Counted from the first letter of the stretch, positions 14,465 through 25,139 are shown. The stretch is DNA of 56,238 bases from Prochlorococcus sp. AG-402-N23 (GCA_003216355.1 QCIX01000007.1:1-56238); one strand, 5' to 3'. Made by a program: numbers and translations. The notes: generated from the sequence alone by a model not told the origin.

Positions 14465-15062
14465 TTTTAAAAGGCCTTCTTCTCATATTAAATATTTATC
14501 GTCATTATCTTCAGATGAGTGGATCAAACTCGCATTATCTAATCCAATAGATATTCTTATTGACCATGCTCATTGTGAAAGAAAAGCAGCAGGAGTAGCT
14601 ATTCAATTGATGTTTAGATATCCATCAGAACCAAATCTGGCAGAAGTTCTAAGTCCAATAGCGAGAGAGGAATTAGAGCATTTTGAAAAAATACTTTATT
14701 TTTTAAAGGACCTTGGACATTCTCTTGAGTCCTTAAAACCGCCTCCATATGGAGCTGAATTGTCCAAGAATATAAGAAAGGAAGAGCCCAATAGAATGCT
14801 CGATAGTTTCTTAATAGCAGGACTTATTGAAGCAAGAAGTCATGAAAGATTAAGCTTGCTTGCGCTGAATTCTGAAGATAAATCGTTTAAATCCCTTTAT
14901 GAGTCTCTGCTTGAGAGTGAGGCAAGACATTTTGGAGTTTACTGGAAACTAGCGCAAACTAAATTCTCTAAATATCAAACTTTCAAAAGGTTAGAGGAAT
15001 TGTCTGAAATTGAGTCATCAATACTAGCTGAAACATTTGTATTGCCAAGGGTACATAGCTAA
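14454..15062 (+). CDS. miaE: tRNA-(ms2io6A)-hydroxylase
   Basis: 202-aa non-heme di-iron enzyme that hydroxylates the isopentenyl group of ms2i6A-37 in tRNA. Di-iron ligands are visible as HCERKAAG and, in the first half, EELEHFEK. A second pair follows in [10 protein letters not shown] and SEARHFGVY. Overlaps aroQ and is followed after 16 bp by cobI, so they form one transcription unit. Confidence 0.9.
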   Translation: MLVDFKRPSSHIKYLSSLSSDEWIKLALSNPIDILIDHAHCERKAAGVAIQLMFRYPSEPNLAEVLSPIAREELEHFEKILYFLKDLGHSLESLKPPPYGAELSKNIRKEEPNRMLDSFLIAGLIEARSHERLSLLALNSEDKSFKSLYESLLESEARHFGVYWKLAQTKFSKYQTFKRLEELSEIESSILAETFVLPRVHS

Positions 15063-15078
15063 AGTTAATAAAATAAAA

Positions 15079-15834
15079 ATGATAATAAACAAGTTCTTAA
15101 GTTTACTTAATCGATATAAAACTGATTTACCAACATTCACCATCGTTGGTGTAGGCCCTGGAGATCCATCGCTTTTAACAATTGCTGCTGTGGATGCAAT
15201 AAAAAAAGCGAAAGTTATAGTTTTCCCAATATCAGACGATAATAAAAAGAGTTTCGCTGCTGAAATAGTCAAGAAATACACAAAATTTAAAAAAAATATC
15301 CCTATCATTTTTCCAATGGCTAGGAAGGATTTCGATCCAGATGAAATATGGTCTAATGCCGTAGAAAAAATTGTGAAATTTATACAAAATGGCGAATCAG
15401 TTGTTTTACTTTGTCTTGGTGATACTTCACTATTTGCAAGTTCTTCTAATATTTTGAGGTTAATAAAAAAAAATCATGCTGAAATTATTACCAAAACAAT
15501 ACCTGGTATTTCCTCTATTTCAGCAGCAGCAGCTTTGAATGATTTTGATTTGGTAAAAAAAGGTGAGACATTGATCATCAAAGAATGCCCTTCTTCAGAA
15601 TCTGAATTAACAACCCTAATTAGGGAAAGTAAGGCCAATAAAACGGTATTGGCAATTATGAAAGTTGGCAAAAGATGGAATTTAGTCAGGAAAATTTTAA
15701 AAAAAGAGGATATCATCAATACAACATTAATAGCTTTAAGTGTTGGGATGTCTGATCAAATTATTCAATTTGCATCACAATATAAAAAGGAATTTATGCC
15801 TTATTTTTCTTTGATTTTGATAAGGTTCGATTAA
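15079..15834 (+). CDS. cobI: precorrin-2 C20-methyltransferase
   Basis: 251-aa SAM-dependent tetrapyrrole methylase of the cobalamin (pseudocobalamin) pathway. I use the ATG at 15079, because the longer frame would overlap miaE. The family N-terminus TFTIVGVGPGDPSLLTIAA and the LLCLGDTSLFASSSN and TIPGISSISAAAA motifs are intact. Its stop overlaps the next start (TAATG). Confidence 0.92.
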   Translation: MIINKFLSLLNRYKTDLPTFTIVGVGPGDPSLLTIAAVDAIKKAKVIVFPISDDNKKSFAAEIVKKYTKFKKNIPIIFPMARKDFDPDEIWSNAVEKIVKFIQNGESVVLLCLGDTSLFASSSNILRLIKKNHAEIITKTIPGISSISAAAALNDFDLVKKGETLIIKECPSSESELTTLIRESKANKTVLAIMKVGKRWNLVRKILKKEDIINTTLIALSVGMSDQIIQFASQYKKEFMPYFSLILIRFD

Positions 15835-16319
15835 TGTATAAAAAAGAAAAATTAGTTGAAAATCAATTTACATGGCCAATATGTAAGGATCTATTATTTC
15901 TTGTTCTCGAAGATAGGGTTAGTGATGTTTTTGTTTGTGAATTGGTTTGGGAAAGACTTTTTTATACTAAAGAACTCTCCATAAATGATTGGGTCTTTAG
16001 CGCATTAACTCCTTCTTATTGGTCAGAAAAATTTGAAAAAGCTCCTCAAATCATTTCAGAGCGACAAGCCTCAGTACATTTGACTCGATCAATTCCAAAA
16101 GACTATAAACAGGGATTGAAAAATTTTCTTAATTTTAAAGGTTATAAGATTAATGAACTCTATCCAAGAAGAACTAGAAGAGCGACGGCAGTAAATTGGT
16201 TGATTTATTGGGCGATTGAAAATGATTGTTTTTCAAAAGATAGTAGATTAATGCCAAGTCTTAGTTCACCCCCTGTTAATCCAGTTAAAGGACATTCTGG
16301 CGATCCAGAAATTAAATAA
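15834..16319 (+). CDS. DUF1823 family protein
   Basis: 161 aa. The block ISERQASVHLTRSIP, then YKQGLKNFLNFKGYKI, then PRRTRRATAVNWLIYW is the signature of DUF1823, a family restricted to cyanobacteria and plastid lineages. Function unknown. Translationally coupled to cobI by a 1-bp overlap, though conserved function with cobalamin synthesis is not implied. Confidence 0.85.
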   Translation: MYKKEKLVENQFTWPICKDLLFLVLEDRVSDVFVCELVWERLFYTKELSINDWVFSALTPSYWSEKFEKAPQIISERQASVHLTRSIPKDYKQGLKNFLNFKGYKINELYPRRTRRATAVNWLIYWAIENDCFSKDSRLMPSLSSPPVNPVKGHSGDPEIK

Positions 16320-16393
16320 GTTTTTTTGAAAAAGGTAAATGATTCTATTAAAGGTATAGTTGTAGTGGATACTACTTTCTTTGGAGAGAAGAA

Positions 16394-17770
16394 TTGATTC
16401 TTCCTACAATAGCAATTATCGGAAGACCTAACGTTGGGAAATCTACCTTAGTTAATCGTCTTTGCCAAAGTAATGATGCAATAGTATTTGATAAGCCTGG
16501 AGTTACAAGAGATAGAACTTATCAAAATGCTTCATGGGGAGGTAAGGAATTTCAAATAGTTGATACTGGAGGTTTAGTTTTTGATGATGATAGTGAATTT
16601 CTCCCAGAGATAAGGACACAAGTTTTCTTGGCTCTAGAAGAGGCTTCACTCGCGTTACTGGTGGTAGATGGGAATCAAGGCGTTACTGATGGTGATTTAT
16701 CAATCGCAAAATGGTTAAGAAACTCAAGCTGTAAAACAATTGTTGCTGTTAATAAATGCGAATCGACTACTCTAGGAATATCCCTAGCTTCGGAGTTCTG
16801 GAAATTAGGATTGGGCGAACCTAACCCTGTTTCGGCTATTCATGGTTCAGGTACTGGAGATCTTTTAGATCTCGTTATTGGCGAACTTCCTGAAAATAAT
16901 TTCCAGGATGATGAAGAAAAGATAATGATGTCAATTATTGGTAGGCCTAATGTTGGTAAATCTAGTTTGTTAAATTCAATCTGTGGAGAAAAAAGAGCAA
17001 TAGTTAGTGATATTAGTGGTACGACAACTGATTCAATAGATACTCTTATTAAAAAAGGTGATAATCATTGGAAAATTATTGATACTGCAGGGATTAGAAG
17101 AAAGAAAAATGTTAAATATGGCACTGAATTCTTTGGTATTAATAGGGCTTTTAAATCTATAGATAGAAGTGATGTTTGTGTTTTAGTTATAGATGCTATA
17201 GATGGAGTAACTGATCAAGACCAGAAGCTGGCTGGGCGCATAGAAGAACAAGGCAGAGCTTGCATAATTGTTGTTAATAAATGGGATCTTGTAGAAAAAA
17301 ATAGCTTAACAATTTATCAAGTAGAAAAAGAACTTAGATCTAAACTTTATTTTTTACACTGGTCAAAAATGATTTTTATATCTGCCCTAACTGGTCAAAG
17401 AGTTGATAATATTTTTGAGCATGCTCTTAATGCTGTAAATCAACATAGAAGAAGAGTTACAACATCTGTAGTTAATGAAGTACTTAAAGAATCAATCAGT
17501 TGGAAAAGTCCTCCAACGAAGAGAAGCGGCAAGCAAGGTAGGCTTTATTACGGTACCCAAGTAAAGAATAAACCTCCCACTTTTACTCTTTTTGTAAATG
17601 ACCCTAAATTATTCGGAATAACTTATAGAAGATATATTGAAAAACAAATTAGAGTAAATTTAGGCTTTGAAGGCACACCCATCATTTTACTTTGGAGAGG
17701 AAAACAGCAAAGAGCTTTAAATAAAGAAGTCGAAAGAGAAAATATTGAGTTAATTCAAAAAGATTTATGA
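16394..17770 (+). CDS. der: ribosome biogenesis GTPase Der (EngA)
   Basis: 458 aa with two tandem GTPase domains followed by a KH-like domain. First G domain: [13 protein letters not shown] and NKCE. Second: [13 protein letters not shown] (about residue 183), DTAG and NKWD. Needed for 50S subunit assembly. The start is a TTG (no in-frame ATG fits upstream of the first P-loop). Its stop overlaps the next gene (ATGA). Confidence 0.97.
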   Translation: MILPTIAIIGRPNVGKSTLVNRLCQSNDAIVFDKPGVTRDRTYQNASWGGKEFQIVDTGGLVFDDDSEFLPEIRTQVFLALEEASLALLVVDGNQGVTDGDLSIAKWLRNSSCKTIVAVNKCESTTLGISLASEFWKLGLGEPNPVSAIHGSGTGDLLDLVIGELPENNFQDDEEKIMMSIIGRPNVGKSSLLNSICGEKRAIVSDISGTTTDSIDTLIKKGDNHWKIIDTAGIRRKKNVKYGTEFFGINRAFKSIDRSDVCVLVIDAIDGVTDQDQKLAGRIEEQGRACIIVVNKWDLVEKNSLTIYQVEKELRSKLYFLHWSKMIFISALTGQRVDNIFEHALNAVNQHRRRVTTSVVNEVLKESISWKSPPTKRSGKQGRLYYGTQVKNKPPTFTLFVNDPKLFGITYRRYIEKQIRVNLGFEGTPIILLWRGKQQRALNKEVERENIELIQKDL

Positions 17771-18681
17771 ATTTGCTAACCAAATTTTCTGTTGGTCAAT
17801 ACGTTCATGGTAATAGAAGTTGGCTAAGAATTATAGATAGTAGATTAAAAATAATTATCGTAATGATATTTTTAATCACTCCAATTTGGGCAGGTCCAAT
17901 ATGGAGATTGAGTTTAGTTGGTTTTTTACTATTAATTACTTTTTTAAGTTTATTGCCATCTAGAGTATGGTGGCGATCATTATTTTTTCTCTCATGTTTA
18001 TCACTATTAATTGGATGTATATCAATACTTGCCTCGTCTGATATTCAATCTCTTGATGACTACTTAAGAAATCCCAATGAGTTGCAAGTAGTACTGGAAA
18101 GCCAAAAAGAATGGAATATTTTGCAAATTCCCTCTCAGAAGATATGGGTTATTGATTTTGGTCCATACAACTTATCAAGAAAAGCCTTTGAACTAGGAAT
18201 AAAAACCTCCACTTTGATATTTACCGTTGTTCATAGTGTGAATTTGATGCTTTTAACCACATTGCAGGAAGACATTGTATGGGGATTAAGTTGGTTTATG
18301 TATCCATTAAGAAAGATTGGATTACCAATTAGTAAGTGGCTTTTTCAGTTGTTAATTGCATTACGTTTTATTCCTCTAGTGCAGGAAGAACTTCAAAATA
18401 TCATTAAATCAGTGTCAGTTAGATCAATAAATTTTCGAAATTTAGGATTAAAGAAATCATTTAATGTTTTATTAATTTTAGTGGAAAGGTTATTTCAAAA
18501 TATATTTCTGAGAATTGATCATGGAGCAGAATCATTACTCTCAAAGAAAAAAATTATTATAAAAACCAACAGATTTAGAACTCTTTATCCTTCAAAATCT
18601 CTCAATGTAATTGTTAATACATTATCGATTTGTTTTATTTGCATAGCAATTTTTCTTAGAAAACTGTATGGTGCATTATAA
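17767..18681 (+). CDS. EcfT/CbiQ-like transmembrane protein of an ECF transporter
   Basis: 304 aa with several hydrophobic helices and the C-terminal cytoplasmic segment that EcfT proteins use to couple to ATPases ([15 protein letters not shown], then RSINFRNLG). Energy-coupling factor transporters take up vitamins or metals; the S component and ATPases are not next to it, so the substrate is open. Overlaps der by 4 bp. Confidence 0.83.
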   Translation: MNLLTKFSVGQYVHGNRSWLRIIDSRLKIIIVMIFLITPIWAGPIWRLSLVGFLLLITFLSLLPSRVWWRSLFFLSCLSLLIGCISILASSDIQSLDDYLRNPNELQVVLESQKEWNILQIPSQKIWVIDFGPYNLSRKAFELGIKTSTLIFTVVHSVNLMLLTTLQEDIVWGLSWFMYPLRKIGLPISKWLFQLLIALRFIPLVQEELQNIIKSVSVRSINFRNLGLKKSFNVLLILVERLFQNIFLRIDHGAESLLSKKKIIIKTNRFRTLYPSKSLNVIVNTLSICFICIAIFLRKLYGAL

Positions 18682-18700
18682 ATAACACAATATTTTAGGT

Positions 18701-18967
18701 TTGAGTTCTGAGCGTTATTTAAACCATCCAACATTTGGCATGTTATACCAAGTTTCTCCTGGAAATGATGGGAGAGATATTTATGCGACTTTATACGCTC
18801 AAAAAATGTTTTTCTTGGTAGAAGTTCGACAGAGAGAAGTTTTTTTTGAAGTTATACCTTATTTAGATGCCCGTAATCAGGCTGAATTAAACATTCAAAA
18901 AGCTAGAAGAAAAGGATCTGAAGAACTATCTAAATGGGAGAATTTATTTACTCAAACTTTCTTATAA
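18701..18967 (+). CDS. pipX: PII-interacting protein X
   Basis: 88 aa, start TTG at 18701. It matches PipX in length and motifs: YLNHPTFGMLYQV, ATLYAQKMFFLVE and the C-terminal Phe-rich helix ending in QTFL. PipX binds PII (GlnB) when 2-oxoglutarate is low and coactivates NtcA when it is high, linking nitrogen status to transcription. It is followed by pipY, the conserved cyanobacterial arrangement. Confidence 0.93.
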   Translation: MSSERYLNHPTFGMLYQVSPGNDGRDIYATLYAQKMFFLVEVRQREVFFEVIPYLDARNQAELNIQKARRKGSEELSKWENLFTQTFL

Positions 18968-18970
18968 AAG

Positions 18971-19606
18971 GTGAACCCTGCAAATTATTTAAAAATAAAA
19001 AATAAAATACCATCTAATGTAAATATTCTTGCGGTAAGTAAAGGATTTAAAAGTCAAGAAATCAAGACTATTCAAAATATAGGTCAGAACGATTTTGGTG
19101 AAAGTAAGTTTCAAGAGGCGTTTGAAAAACAATTAACCTTAAAAGATCTTAAACAAATAAATTGGCACTTTATTGGAAGAATACAAAGCAATAAAATAAG
19201 AAAAATAGTTCAAAATTTTAAATACATTCATTCAGTAGATTCATTTGAAAAGTTGCAAAAGATTTCTAATATTTCACGTGAAGAGAAGAAAAATCCATTA
19301 ATAATGTTGCAGGTTAAGTTCAGTGATGACCATACTAAAGGAGGCTTTGATCCTGAATTTTTAATTTTGAAATGGAGAGAAATTCAAGAGTTGAAAAATA
19401 TTTCATTAACCGGTTTGATGACTATCAATCCTAAAGGACTTAGCTCTAAAGAAAATTCAGGGTTGTTCAAAAAATGTCGTGCTCTCGCTGATTCATTGCA
19501 ACTACCAGAATGTTCCATGGGGATGTCAGGTGATTGGGAGGAAGCTATTGACGCTGGATCAACTTGGTTGAGATTAGGATCATTGATTTTTGGAGGTAGG
19601 TCCTAA
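18971..19606 (+). CDS. pipY: PLP homeostasis protein (YggS/PROSC family)
   Basis: 211-aa single-domain PLP-binding protein with TIM-barrel fold. Lysine-containing strand NILAVSKGF near the N-terminus, FGESKFQEAFEK, then WHFIGRIQSNK and SMGMSGDWEEAI. Start GTG 3 bp after the pipX stop; PipX and PipY are regulatory and functional partners in cyanobacteria. Confidence 0.93.
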   Translation: MNPANYLKIKNKIPSNVNILAVSKGFKSQEIKTIQNIGQNDFGESKFQEAFEKQLTLKDLKQINWHFIGRIQSNKIRKIVQNFKYIHSVDSFEKLQKISNISREEKKNPLIMLQVKFSDDHTKGGFDPEFLILKWREIQELKNISLTGLMTINPKGLSSKENSGLFKKCRALADSLQLPECSMGMSGDWEEAIDAGSTWLRLGSLIFGGRS

Positions 19607-19756
19607 TAAGTTATTTTTTTATAAAAATCTTATCTATAAACTTGCAGTAAAGTTCAACTAACGTTATTTAAGTATAGGTAGTTTATTCATTTAAAAAATG
19701 GATCTATTACTTAAGGTTCTTAAACCTTAGTAATCAATTTCAAGAGGATTTAAAAG

Positions 19757-20332
19757 GTGTCACTTATTTCTAGATTAAAGGCAGTTGTTGCAGGAGATGA
19801 GTATCTCGATGATGATTTTGATGATTTGGATTATGCGTCAGAGGATGAATTAAATGATATTAATAATTTCAAACAAAATCCAAAGAATGCAAATGCCCTT
19901 GCAAATTCAAATCCATTCGATTTTATGAATAACAACAGATCATCAAAAGTAGTTGGTATGCCTGGGATCTCAAATTCATCCTCTGAAGTAAGCTTAATGG
20001 AACCAAGAAGTTTTGATGAAATGCCTCAAGCTATTCAAGCATTAAGAGAGAGAAAAACTGTAATTCTCAATTTAACTATGATGGATCCTGATCAAGCTCA
20101 AAGAGCGGTTGATTTTATTGCTGGGGGCACATATGCAATTGATGGGCATCAAGAGAGAGTCGGTGAAAGTATTTTTCTTTTTGCTCCAAGTTGTGTAAAT
20201 GTAACTAGTTCCTCCCCAGAAGAAGCTTCTCCTTCTTCTGTGTCTACAGAAAATACACCACAATATAGTTTGGGCAAAAATACTACTCCTGAACCAGCAT
20301 GGGGTAATTCTAAATTAAGTGCTTATTCATGA
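19757..20332 (+). CDS. sepF: cell division protein SepF
   Basis: 191 aa, GTG start with a purine-rich AGAGGA upstream. N-terminal membrane-binding amphipathic helix ([10 protein letters not shown]), an acidic linker (residues about 16-75), then the globular SepF domain ([40 protein letters not shown]). SepF anchors FtsZ to the membrane; in cyanobacteria it is called Ylmf/Cdv2. The C-terminal tail is low-complexity. Confidence 0.95.
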   Translation: MSLISRLKAVVAGDEYLDDDFDDLDYASEDELNDINNFKQNPKNANALANSNPFDFMNNNRSSKVVGMPGISNSSSEVSLMEPRSFDEMPQAIQALRERKTVILNLTMMDPDQAQRAVDFIAGGTYAIDGHQERVGESIFLFAPSCVNVTSSSPEEASPSSVSTENTPQYSLGKNTTPEPAWGNSKLSAYS

Positions 20333-20339
20333 TTAATCT

Positions 20340-21152
20340 GTGACTGATAAAATTGCGATTATTGGTTTTGGAAATATTGCAAGTGCTATAATAACTCCTC
20401 TATTAGATAAAAGATTAATTCAGCCAGAGAATGTTTTTTGTGTTGTAAATACAGAAAAAAGTTTTGAAAATATAAAAAAAAATTATAAATATAATATAAA
20501 CGTATATAGATCAGCTTCTAAAGATTCAAAAATAATTTGGGATTGTCAATATAAACTTCTTTCGATAAAACCCCAACAATTTAATGATATAAGTGAGGCC
20601 CATAATATAAAAAAAAAGGACAATTTATTAGTTTCAATTCTTGCGGGGGTTTCAATAAATAGACTTACTCAAAAGTTTCCTAATCATAAATGTGTGAGGG
20701 TGGTTACAAATATTCCAATAACTATTGGAAAAGGATTAACAGGGATTTCTTGGGGAGAAGAAATTACAGAAGATCAGAAACAATTTACAAAAAAATTATT
20801 TGAAAATACTAGTAAAATTTATGAATTTACTGAAGATTACCTTGATATATTTTTAGCTTTAACTTCATCAGGTCCTGCAATTATTGCTTTAATTATAGAA
20901 GCATTAAGTGATGGAGGATTAAGCGGGGGATTACCAAAAATAATTTCAGAGGAACTTGTTATGGAAATGATATTAGGAACTATTTGTCTAATAAAGGAAA
21001 ATAAACTTACTACTTCTGAACTTAAAAATTTAGTAACCTCTCCTGGTGGAACAACTATTTCTGCTTTAAGGGTTTTAGAAAAAAAAAGTATAAGGTCAGC
21101 ATTAATTGAATCAATAGTTTCAGCTAGTAATCGAAGTAAAGAGTTTCGTTAG
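20340..21152 (+). CDS. proC: pyrroline-5-carboxylate reductase
   Basis: 270 aa; last step of proline synthesis from glutamate. Rossmann loop KIAIIGFGNIASAII, the central KPQQF segment, and the C-terminal signature LVTSPGGTTISALRVLE. GTG start at 20340, 7 bp after the sepF stop, so it is likely in the pipX-pipY-sepF-proC transcription unit. Confidence 0.94.
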   Translation: MTDKIAIIGFGNIASAIITPLLDKRLIQPENVFCVVNTEKSFENIKKNYKYNINVYRSASKDSKIIWDCQYKLLSIKPQQFNDISEAHNIKKKDNLLVSILAGVSINRLTQKFPNHKCVRVVTNIPITIGKGLTGISWGEEITEDQKQFTKKLFENTSKIYEFTEDYLDIFLALTSSGPAIIALIIEALSDGGLSGGLPKIISEELVMEMILGTICLIKENKLTTSELKNLVTSPGGTTISALRVLEKKSIRSALIESIVSASNRSKEFR

Positions 21153-21157
21153 GTTTT

Positions 21158-22315
21158 TCAATTATCTTTTGAGTTCATATAAACTTTTTCAAGTGAATTT
21201 ATATTGTCAGTAATTGTGTATCTCTCAAGTATACGTTCTCTAGCTTTTTCTCCAAGATCTTTTGTAAATGAAGGGTGTTCTACAAGAATTGGGATTATAG
21301 TTTTTAATTGTGCAGCCACATTATCAGTTGAAATTACTATTCCTGCTCCGTTATCTAAGACTTCACCATCAGCTCCAGCATCTGTAGCTACACAAGCAGT
21401 ACCAGCAGACATTGCCTCTAAAAGTGATAATGATAAACCTTCTACTAAGCTTGGTAAAAAAAATACTTCTGCTATTTGCATTATTGCTATCCTAGTTTCT
21501 AAATCTAGTTCGGCCCCCCACCAAATTAATTTCTCATTACCAAGGTTAGAAAAACTATTTTCAAGTGTTGGCTTCATTGGTCCATCCCCAACAATAACTA
21601 ATTTGCAATTTTGAGTTTTTGTTTGGCGCCAAGAACGTAAAAGTGCCTCGATATTTTTCTCATTTGCAATCCTTCCCATATATAAAAAGATTCTTTCATT
21701 TCCAAGTTTGTTTTTTACCTGATCATATTTTTTACTTTTTTCGCAAAAAGGTTTCCAAATATTTTCATCAACGCCGTTTGGAATAATTATTTGTTTTTCT
21801 TTAGGTACTCCTAATTTCTCAAGAACATTTTTTTGAGGTTCAGAAAAAATAATTATTTTATCGAACTTTGCCAAAGAGGGAGCATAAAGTTGATACGTTA
21901 ATTGTTGAGTGCTCGCAGTTAGAGTTCTATTTTTTGCATCAAATGGTGGATGAAATGTTCCTATAAGAGGAACATTAATTTCATTACAAAGCTCTGGAAG
22001 TCTAAAGTCTAAAGGAGATAAAGTTAGGCTTGCATGTACTATGTCAGGTTTTAGTCTTTCCAATGAAAGCCTTAGCTCTTTTTCTGCTCTTGGCGAGGGT
22101 ATTGTATAAACTTGAGATTTAATTAAATATGGGAGACTCACATCAGGATCATTTGCAAGAAATAATGGGTTTGATGAATTTGAACTAGAGGGATTGTCGA
22201 AATGAATAAAACTAATTTTGTGCCCTCTGGCCTTTAATTCCTTAGTAGTTGAATTACCATAAGTTACATTTCCACAAAAAGGGGATTTTTTTCCTAACCA
22301 GGCAATATGAACCAC
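21158..22315 (-). CDS. GT4-family glycosyltransferase
   Basis: 385 aa with two Rossmann-like halves. The C-terminal half carries the GT4 signature FFLPSLVEGLSLSLLEAM followed by SAGTACVATDAG. Donor and acceptor cannot be read from sequence; roles in glycolipid or outer-surface polysaccharide synthesis are typical. Last gene of the minus-strand run lrtA-deoC-recO-GT, separated by 85 bp. Confidence 0.85.
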   Translation of the reverse strand: MVHIAWLGKKSPFCGNVTYGNSTTKELKARGHKISFIHFDNPSSSNSSNPLFLANDPDVSLPYLIKSQVYTIPSPRAEKELRLSLERLKPDIVHASLTLSPLDFRLPELCNEINVPLIGTFHPPFDAKNRTLTASTQQLTYQLYAPSLAKFDKIIIFSEPQKNVLEKLGVPKEKQIIIPNGVDENIWKPFCEKSKKYDQVKNKLGNERIFLYMGRIANEKNIEALLRSWRQTKTQNCKLVIVGDGPMKPTLENSFSNLGNEKLIWWGAELDLETRIAIMQIAEVFFLPSLVEGLSLSLLEAMSAGTACVATDAGADGEVLDNGAGIVISTDNVAAQLKTIIPILVEHPSFTKDLGEKARERILERYTITDNINSLEKVYMNSKDN

Positions 22316-22400
22316 ATTAATTTAATTAACTATTTATTAAGTTAACAGGCAAAGGCGCCATGATCATATTTATTAAATTTTTTAATGCTTCATGAAAATG

Positions 22401-23186
22401 CTAACTATATATTTCTCTCAACATTTTTAGTGAAGATAGATCCTTCTCTAATTGAGTAGAGATCCATGTCTCAATAATGAATAATATTTTAAGCCAGACT
22501 TTTTTTGGACCCAACAACTCTCCATTAGACTTTATTGGTAATTCTGGGAAAAGAAGTCTCTGTAATAGAGCAACTTCAGATGCATTTATTTTTAGATTAC
22601 TTTGAGGATCTTCTATGGATGAAAACCCTTCACTTGGCAAATAATAACAACTCCATTCCCAATTTCCTAAAGGTGGAATAATAGGTTCTCCAGTTTTATA
22701 GCAATGATGAATTGGTAAATTAATACCCCCGATGGCTAAAAGATGGATTAAAGATTGAATACTCATTGAGAGCATTTTAATATCTTCTTCTTGAGTCTCT
22801 TTATATAAATAAATCCTATCAAGATGTGCAAGAACGCAAGATAAATAGTCTTGTTGCTTGTCATTATTACCTACTAATAAAAATGTTAATTCAGTTATTG
22901 CTTGTGCGGCTGCAAGGCATTCAATATTTTTTCCTAGGCCAGAATAGCTTTTTAATATTTTAATTTGACGTACAGATTTAAGATTTCTTTTCCCAAAAAT
23001 CTGCAGACTTAAATATGTTAAAGGAGTAGCTGCTGCAAGACTACTTTTGGGACGCCTAGCACCAGGCACCGCTAATCTAACAATCCCTTGCTCATCGGTA
23101 AGGATTGTTATTAATCTATCATTCTCGCCTAACGGAGAAGCTTTAATACAGAGACCTTTTAGTCTGCACTCACCAGAACCAGACAT
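22401..23186 (-). CDS. recO: DNA repair protein RecO
   Basis: 261 aa. N-terminal OB-fold with LKGLCIKASPLGENDRLITI and GARRPKSSL, then a helical C-terminal domain. RecO loads RecA onto SSB-coated gaps with RecR. The typical zinc-ribbon cysteines are reduced, as in other picocyanobacterial RecOs. Starts right at the stop of the DeoC-like gene. Confidence 0.88.
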   Translation of the reverse strand: MSGSGECRLKGLCIKASPLGENDRLITILTDEQGIVRLAVPGARRPKSSLAAATPLTYLSLQIFGKRNLKSVRQIKILKSYSGLGKNIECLAAAQAITELTFLLVGNNDKQQDYLSCVLAHLDRIYLYKETQEEDIKMLSMSIQSLIHLLAIGGINLPIHHCYKTGEPIIPPLGNWEWSCYYLPSEGFSSIEDPQSNLKINASEVALLQRLLFPELPIKSNGELLGPKKVWLKILFIIETWISTQLEKDLSSLKMLREIYS

Positions 23187-23846
23187 TTAAATAACGTTTA
23201 CTTCTTCAAAAATTTCACAAAAATTGGAAGTTCCCACGCAACTAATTCCATTATCAAACAAATCAATTACTTGTGTCAGTTTTTTTATGCCACCTACAAC
23301 TTTGATTTGATTTTGTGAGCCTGTTATTTTTAGTATTTCGTGGATATCATTAGATGTAATAGGAGACCCAAATCCGTCCCCAAATTGAAAATTTTTTATT
23401 CCTAATTCTAAGCATATTTCTATCGCATTAATAAAAACTTCTTCTTGTAGTTTTGATTTATTTATGATTATTGAAACTGGTAATCCAGATAATTTAACTT
23501 GCTCAATTTCAGCAGCGAAAGTTTCTAAATTTCTTTTGGATAAATTGATAAAGTTTGGGATATATTCAATTCCTTTTGCACCCTTATCTTTTGCAAAACA
23601 AACTAATTCTTCAATAAATGAAAATGGTAAATCTGCTAAAGGGTAAGAAATAAGTGCGTTTATATCCGCACTGTAATTACCCAAACAGTTTTTAAGATCA
23701 GTTAAATAATTAAGTGAAGTAGAAATATTTTTTATATTGTATTTTCTTATTAAATCGCAATTCACACAGAAATCTTCCCAGGATAGATAAGGGTTAATAA
23801 TAATCGCATGAATTTTCTCGTTTAATTCATATTCAATATTGGGCAT
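23187..23846 (-). CDS. DeoC/LacD-fold protein lacking the Schiff-base lysine
   Basis: 219-aa TIM barrel aligning with deoxyribose-phosphate aldolase: GAKGIEYIPNFI (canonical EIDMVINIG) and IKVVGGIKKL (canonical VKASGGIR) are recognisable. The catalytic stretch that carries the Schiff-base Lys (FIKTSTGF) reads NFQFGDGFG, so the lysine is a Phe. The Asp of EIDMV is also replaced. It may be a non-catalytic homologue or have a new reaction. Between lrtA and recO in one operon. Confidence 0.8.
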   Translation of the reverse strand: MPNIEYELNEKIHAIIINPYLSWEDFCVNCDLIRKYNIKNISTSLNYLTDLKNCLGNYSADINALISYPLADLPFSFIEELVCFAKDKGAKGIEYIPNFINLSKRNLETFAAEIEQVKLSGLPVSIIINKSKLQEEVFINAIEICLELGIKNFQFGDGFGSPITSNDIHEILKITGSQNQIKVVGGIKKLTQVIDLFDNGISCVGTSNFCEIFEEVNVI

Positions 23847-23853
23847 TTAAAAC

Positions 23854-24438
23854 TTATTTAGATTGAATCAGTCCATAACCTCCATGATTCCTTTTATATA
23901 TAACTTGAAGTTCATTATTTTTCTTGTTTCGAAAAACATAAAAATCATGATCAATTAGATCTAATTGTTTTCTTGCTTCGTCTGATGAAATTGGAGTCAT
24001 TTCAAAGTATTTATTTTTAATAGATGGCTCAGGCAGACTTGCTTCAGTTCCTTCTTTAAATAAAGCTTTATCTAAAAAACTTGATTCCATACTTTCAATT
24101 GGTAAAGAATCTTTATTTTTAAATTGTTTATTATGAATTGTTTTATTGTTTCTTTCTTTGTATTTACGTAATTTTCTACAAAGTTTATTTGAAACTAAAT
24201 CAATGCTTGAGTATAGATTTTCAGTTTTTTCTTCAGCTCTAATTACGGTACCATTTGCAAAAATAGTAACTTCTGCAGTTTGGAAAGAGACTCTTGGGTT
24301 CTTTTCAATTGATAGGTGTATGTCAGCTTCTTTAACGATATCCTTATAGTGATGAGTTGCTTTTTCTATCTTGGCCTCAGTATATTCTTTTAATGCTCCA
24401 GTGAGTTCAAGATTCTTTCCATGGATTAAAATTTTCAT
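23854..24438 (-). CDS. hpf: long-form ribosome hibernation promoting factor (LrtA)
   Basis: 194 aa. The N-terminal HPF domain is seen in ILIHGKNLELTGALKEYTE and VEIFANG-like region. The C-terminal RMF-like dimerisation domain is near EMTPISSDEARKQLDLIDHD and VIYKRNHGGYGLI. In cyanobacteria this is the light-repressed transcript product LrtA, which stabilises 70S/100S ribosomes in darkness. First gene of a minus-strand operon with the DeoC-like gene and recO. Confidence 0.93.
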   Translation of the reverse strand: MKILIHGKNLELTGALKEYTEAKIEKATHHYKDIVKEADIHLSIEKNPRVSFQTAEVTIFANGTVIRAEEKTENLYSSIDLVSNKLCRKLRKYKERNNKTIHNKQFKNKDSLPIESMESSFLDKALFKEGTEASLPEPSIKNKYFEMTPISSDEARKQLDLIDHDFYVFRNKKNNELQVIYKRNHGGYGLIQSK

Positions 24439-24482
24439 AACAAATCTAAAAATATTTACTTACTTTCTAAATCTACTTAAAT

Positions 24483-25139
24483 ATGGATAATAGAACAGCA
24501 ATAATTAAACAACCTGATAATATTTCTTCTTTTAATGATGTTTATAAATTACAAAAAGAATATCAGGAGGCATTGATTTTAGATAATTCTAACCCTGATT
24601 TTATTTGGATAGGTGAGCATCAACTCTGTTATACGTTAGGTAGAGGATCTAATTACGACAATTTACTATTTTCTTTGGATGATGATAGATATGATGTTTT
24701 TAAGATTAATAGAGGTGGTGAGGTTACTTGTCATATGCCTGGACAATTAGTAACCTACTTGGTTTTAGATTTGAAAAATTTTAATAAGGATTTAAATTGG
24801 TATTTAAGAAAAATTGAAGAAATTATTATAAAAATTCTAAGAACTTTTAATATAGATTGTAAATCTAGAAAAGGTTTTACTGGTGTTTGGATAGGAAAAA
24901 AGAAAATTGCTTCTATTGGAATTGGTTGTAAAAGATGGATTACGATAAATGGATTTTCAATCAATGTTGACTGCGAATTAGAAAACTTTAATAGAATTAA
25001 TCCTTGCGGAATAGAGAATTGTTTTATGGCAAATATGATTGATTATAACAAAAATTTAAATATTCAAGAAGTCAAGAGAATTGTTAAAAAAATCATTCAA
25101 GAAGAATTTAATTTTGATTTTTATCAAAATAGAAATTAA
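24483..25139 (+). CDS. lipB: octanoyltransferase (lipoate biosynthesis)
   Basis: 218 aa. Transfers octanoyl from ACP to lipoyl domains, here presumably of the pyruvate dehydrogenase E2 encoded downstream. Motifs: [20 protein letters not shown], the [13 protein letters not shown] lysine segment and the conserved Cys of PCGI near the C-terminus. Divergent from lrtA; ends just before the AMP-ligase gene. Confidence 0.94.
   Translation: MDNRTAIIKQPDNISSFNDVYKLQKEYQEALILDNSNPDFIWIGEHQLCYTLGRGSNYDNLLFSLDDDRYDVFKINRGGEVTCHMPGQLVTYLVLDLKNFNKDLNWYLRKIEEIIIKILRTFNIDCKSRKGFTGVWIGKKKIASIGIGCKRWITINGFSINVDCELENFNRINPCGIENCFMANMIDYNKNLNIQEVKRIVKKIIQEEFNFDFYQNRN

Noticed and set aside
20072..20263. Minus-strand ORF inside sepF
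   Set aside because: Shadow frame of a well-supported gene with low-complexity product.
21204..21614. 136-codon plus-strand ORF inside the glycosyltransferase
   Set aside because: Antisense shadow; the minus-strand gene has clear GT4 motifs.
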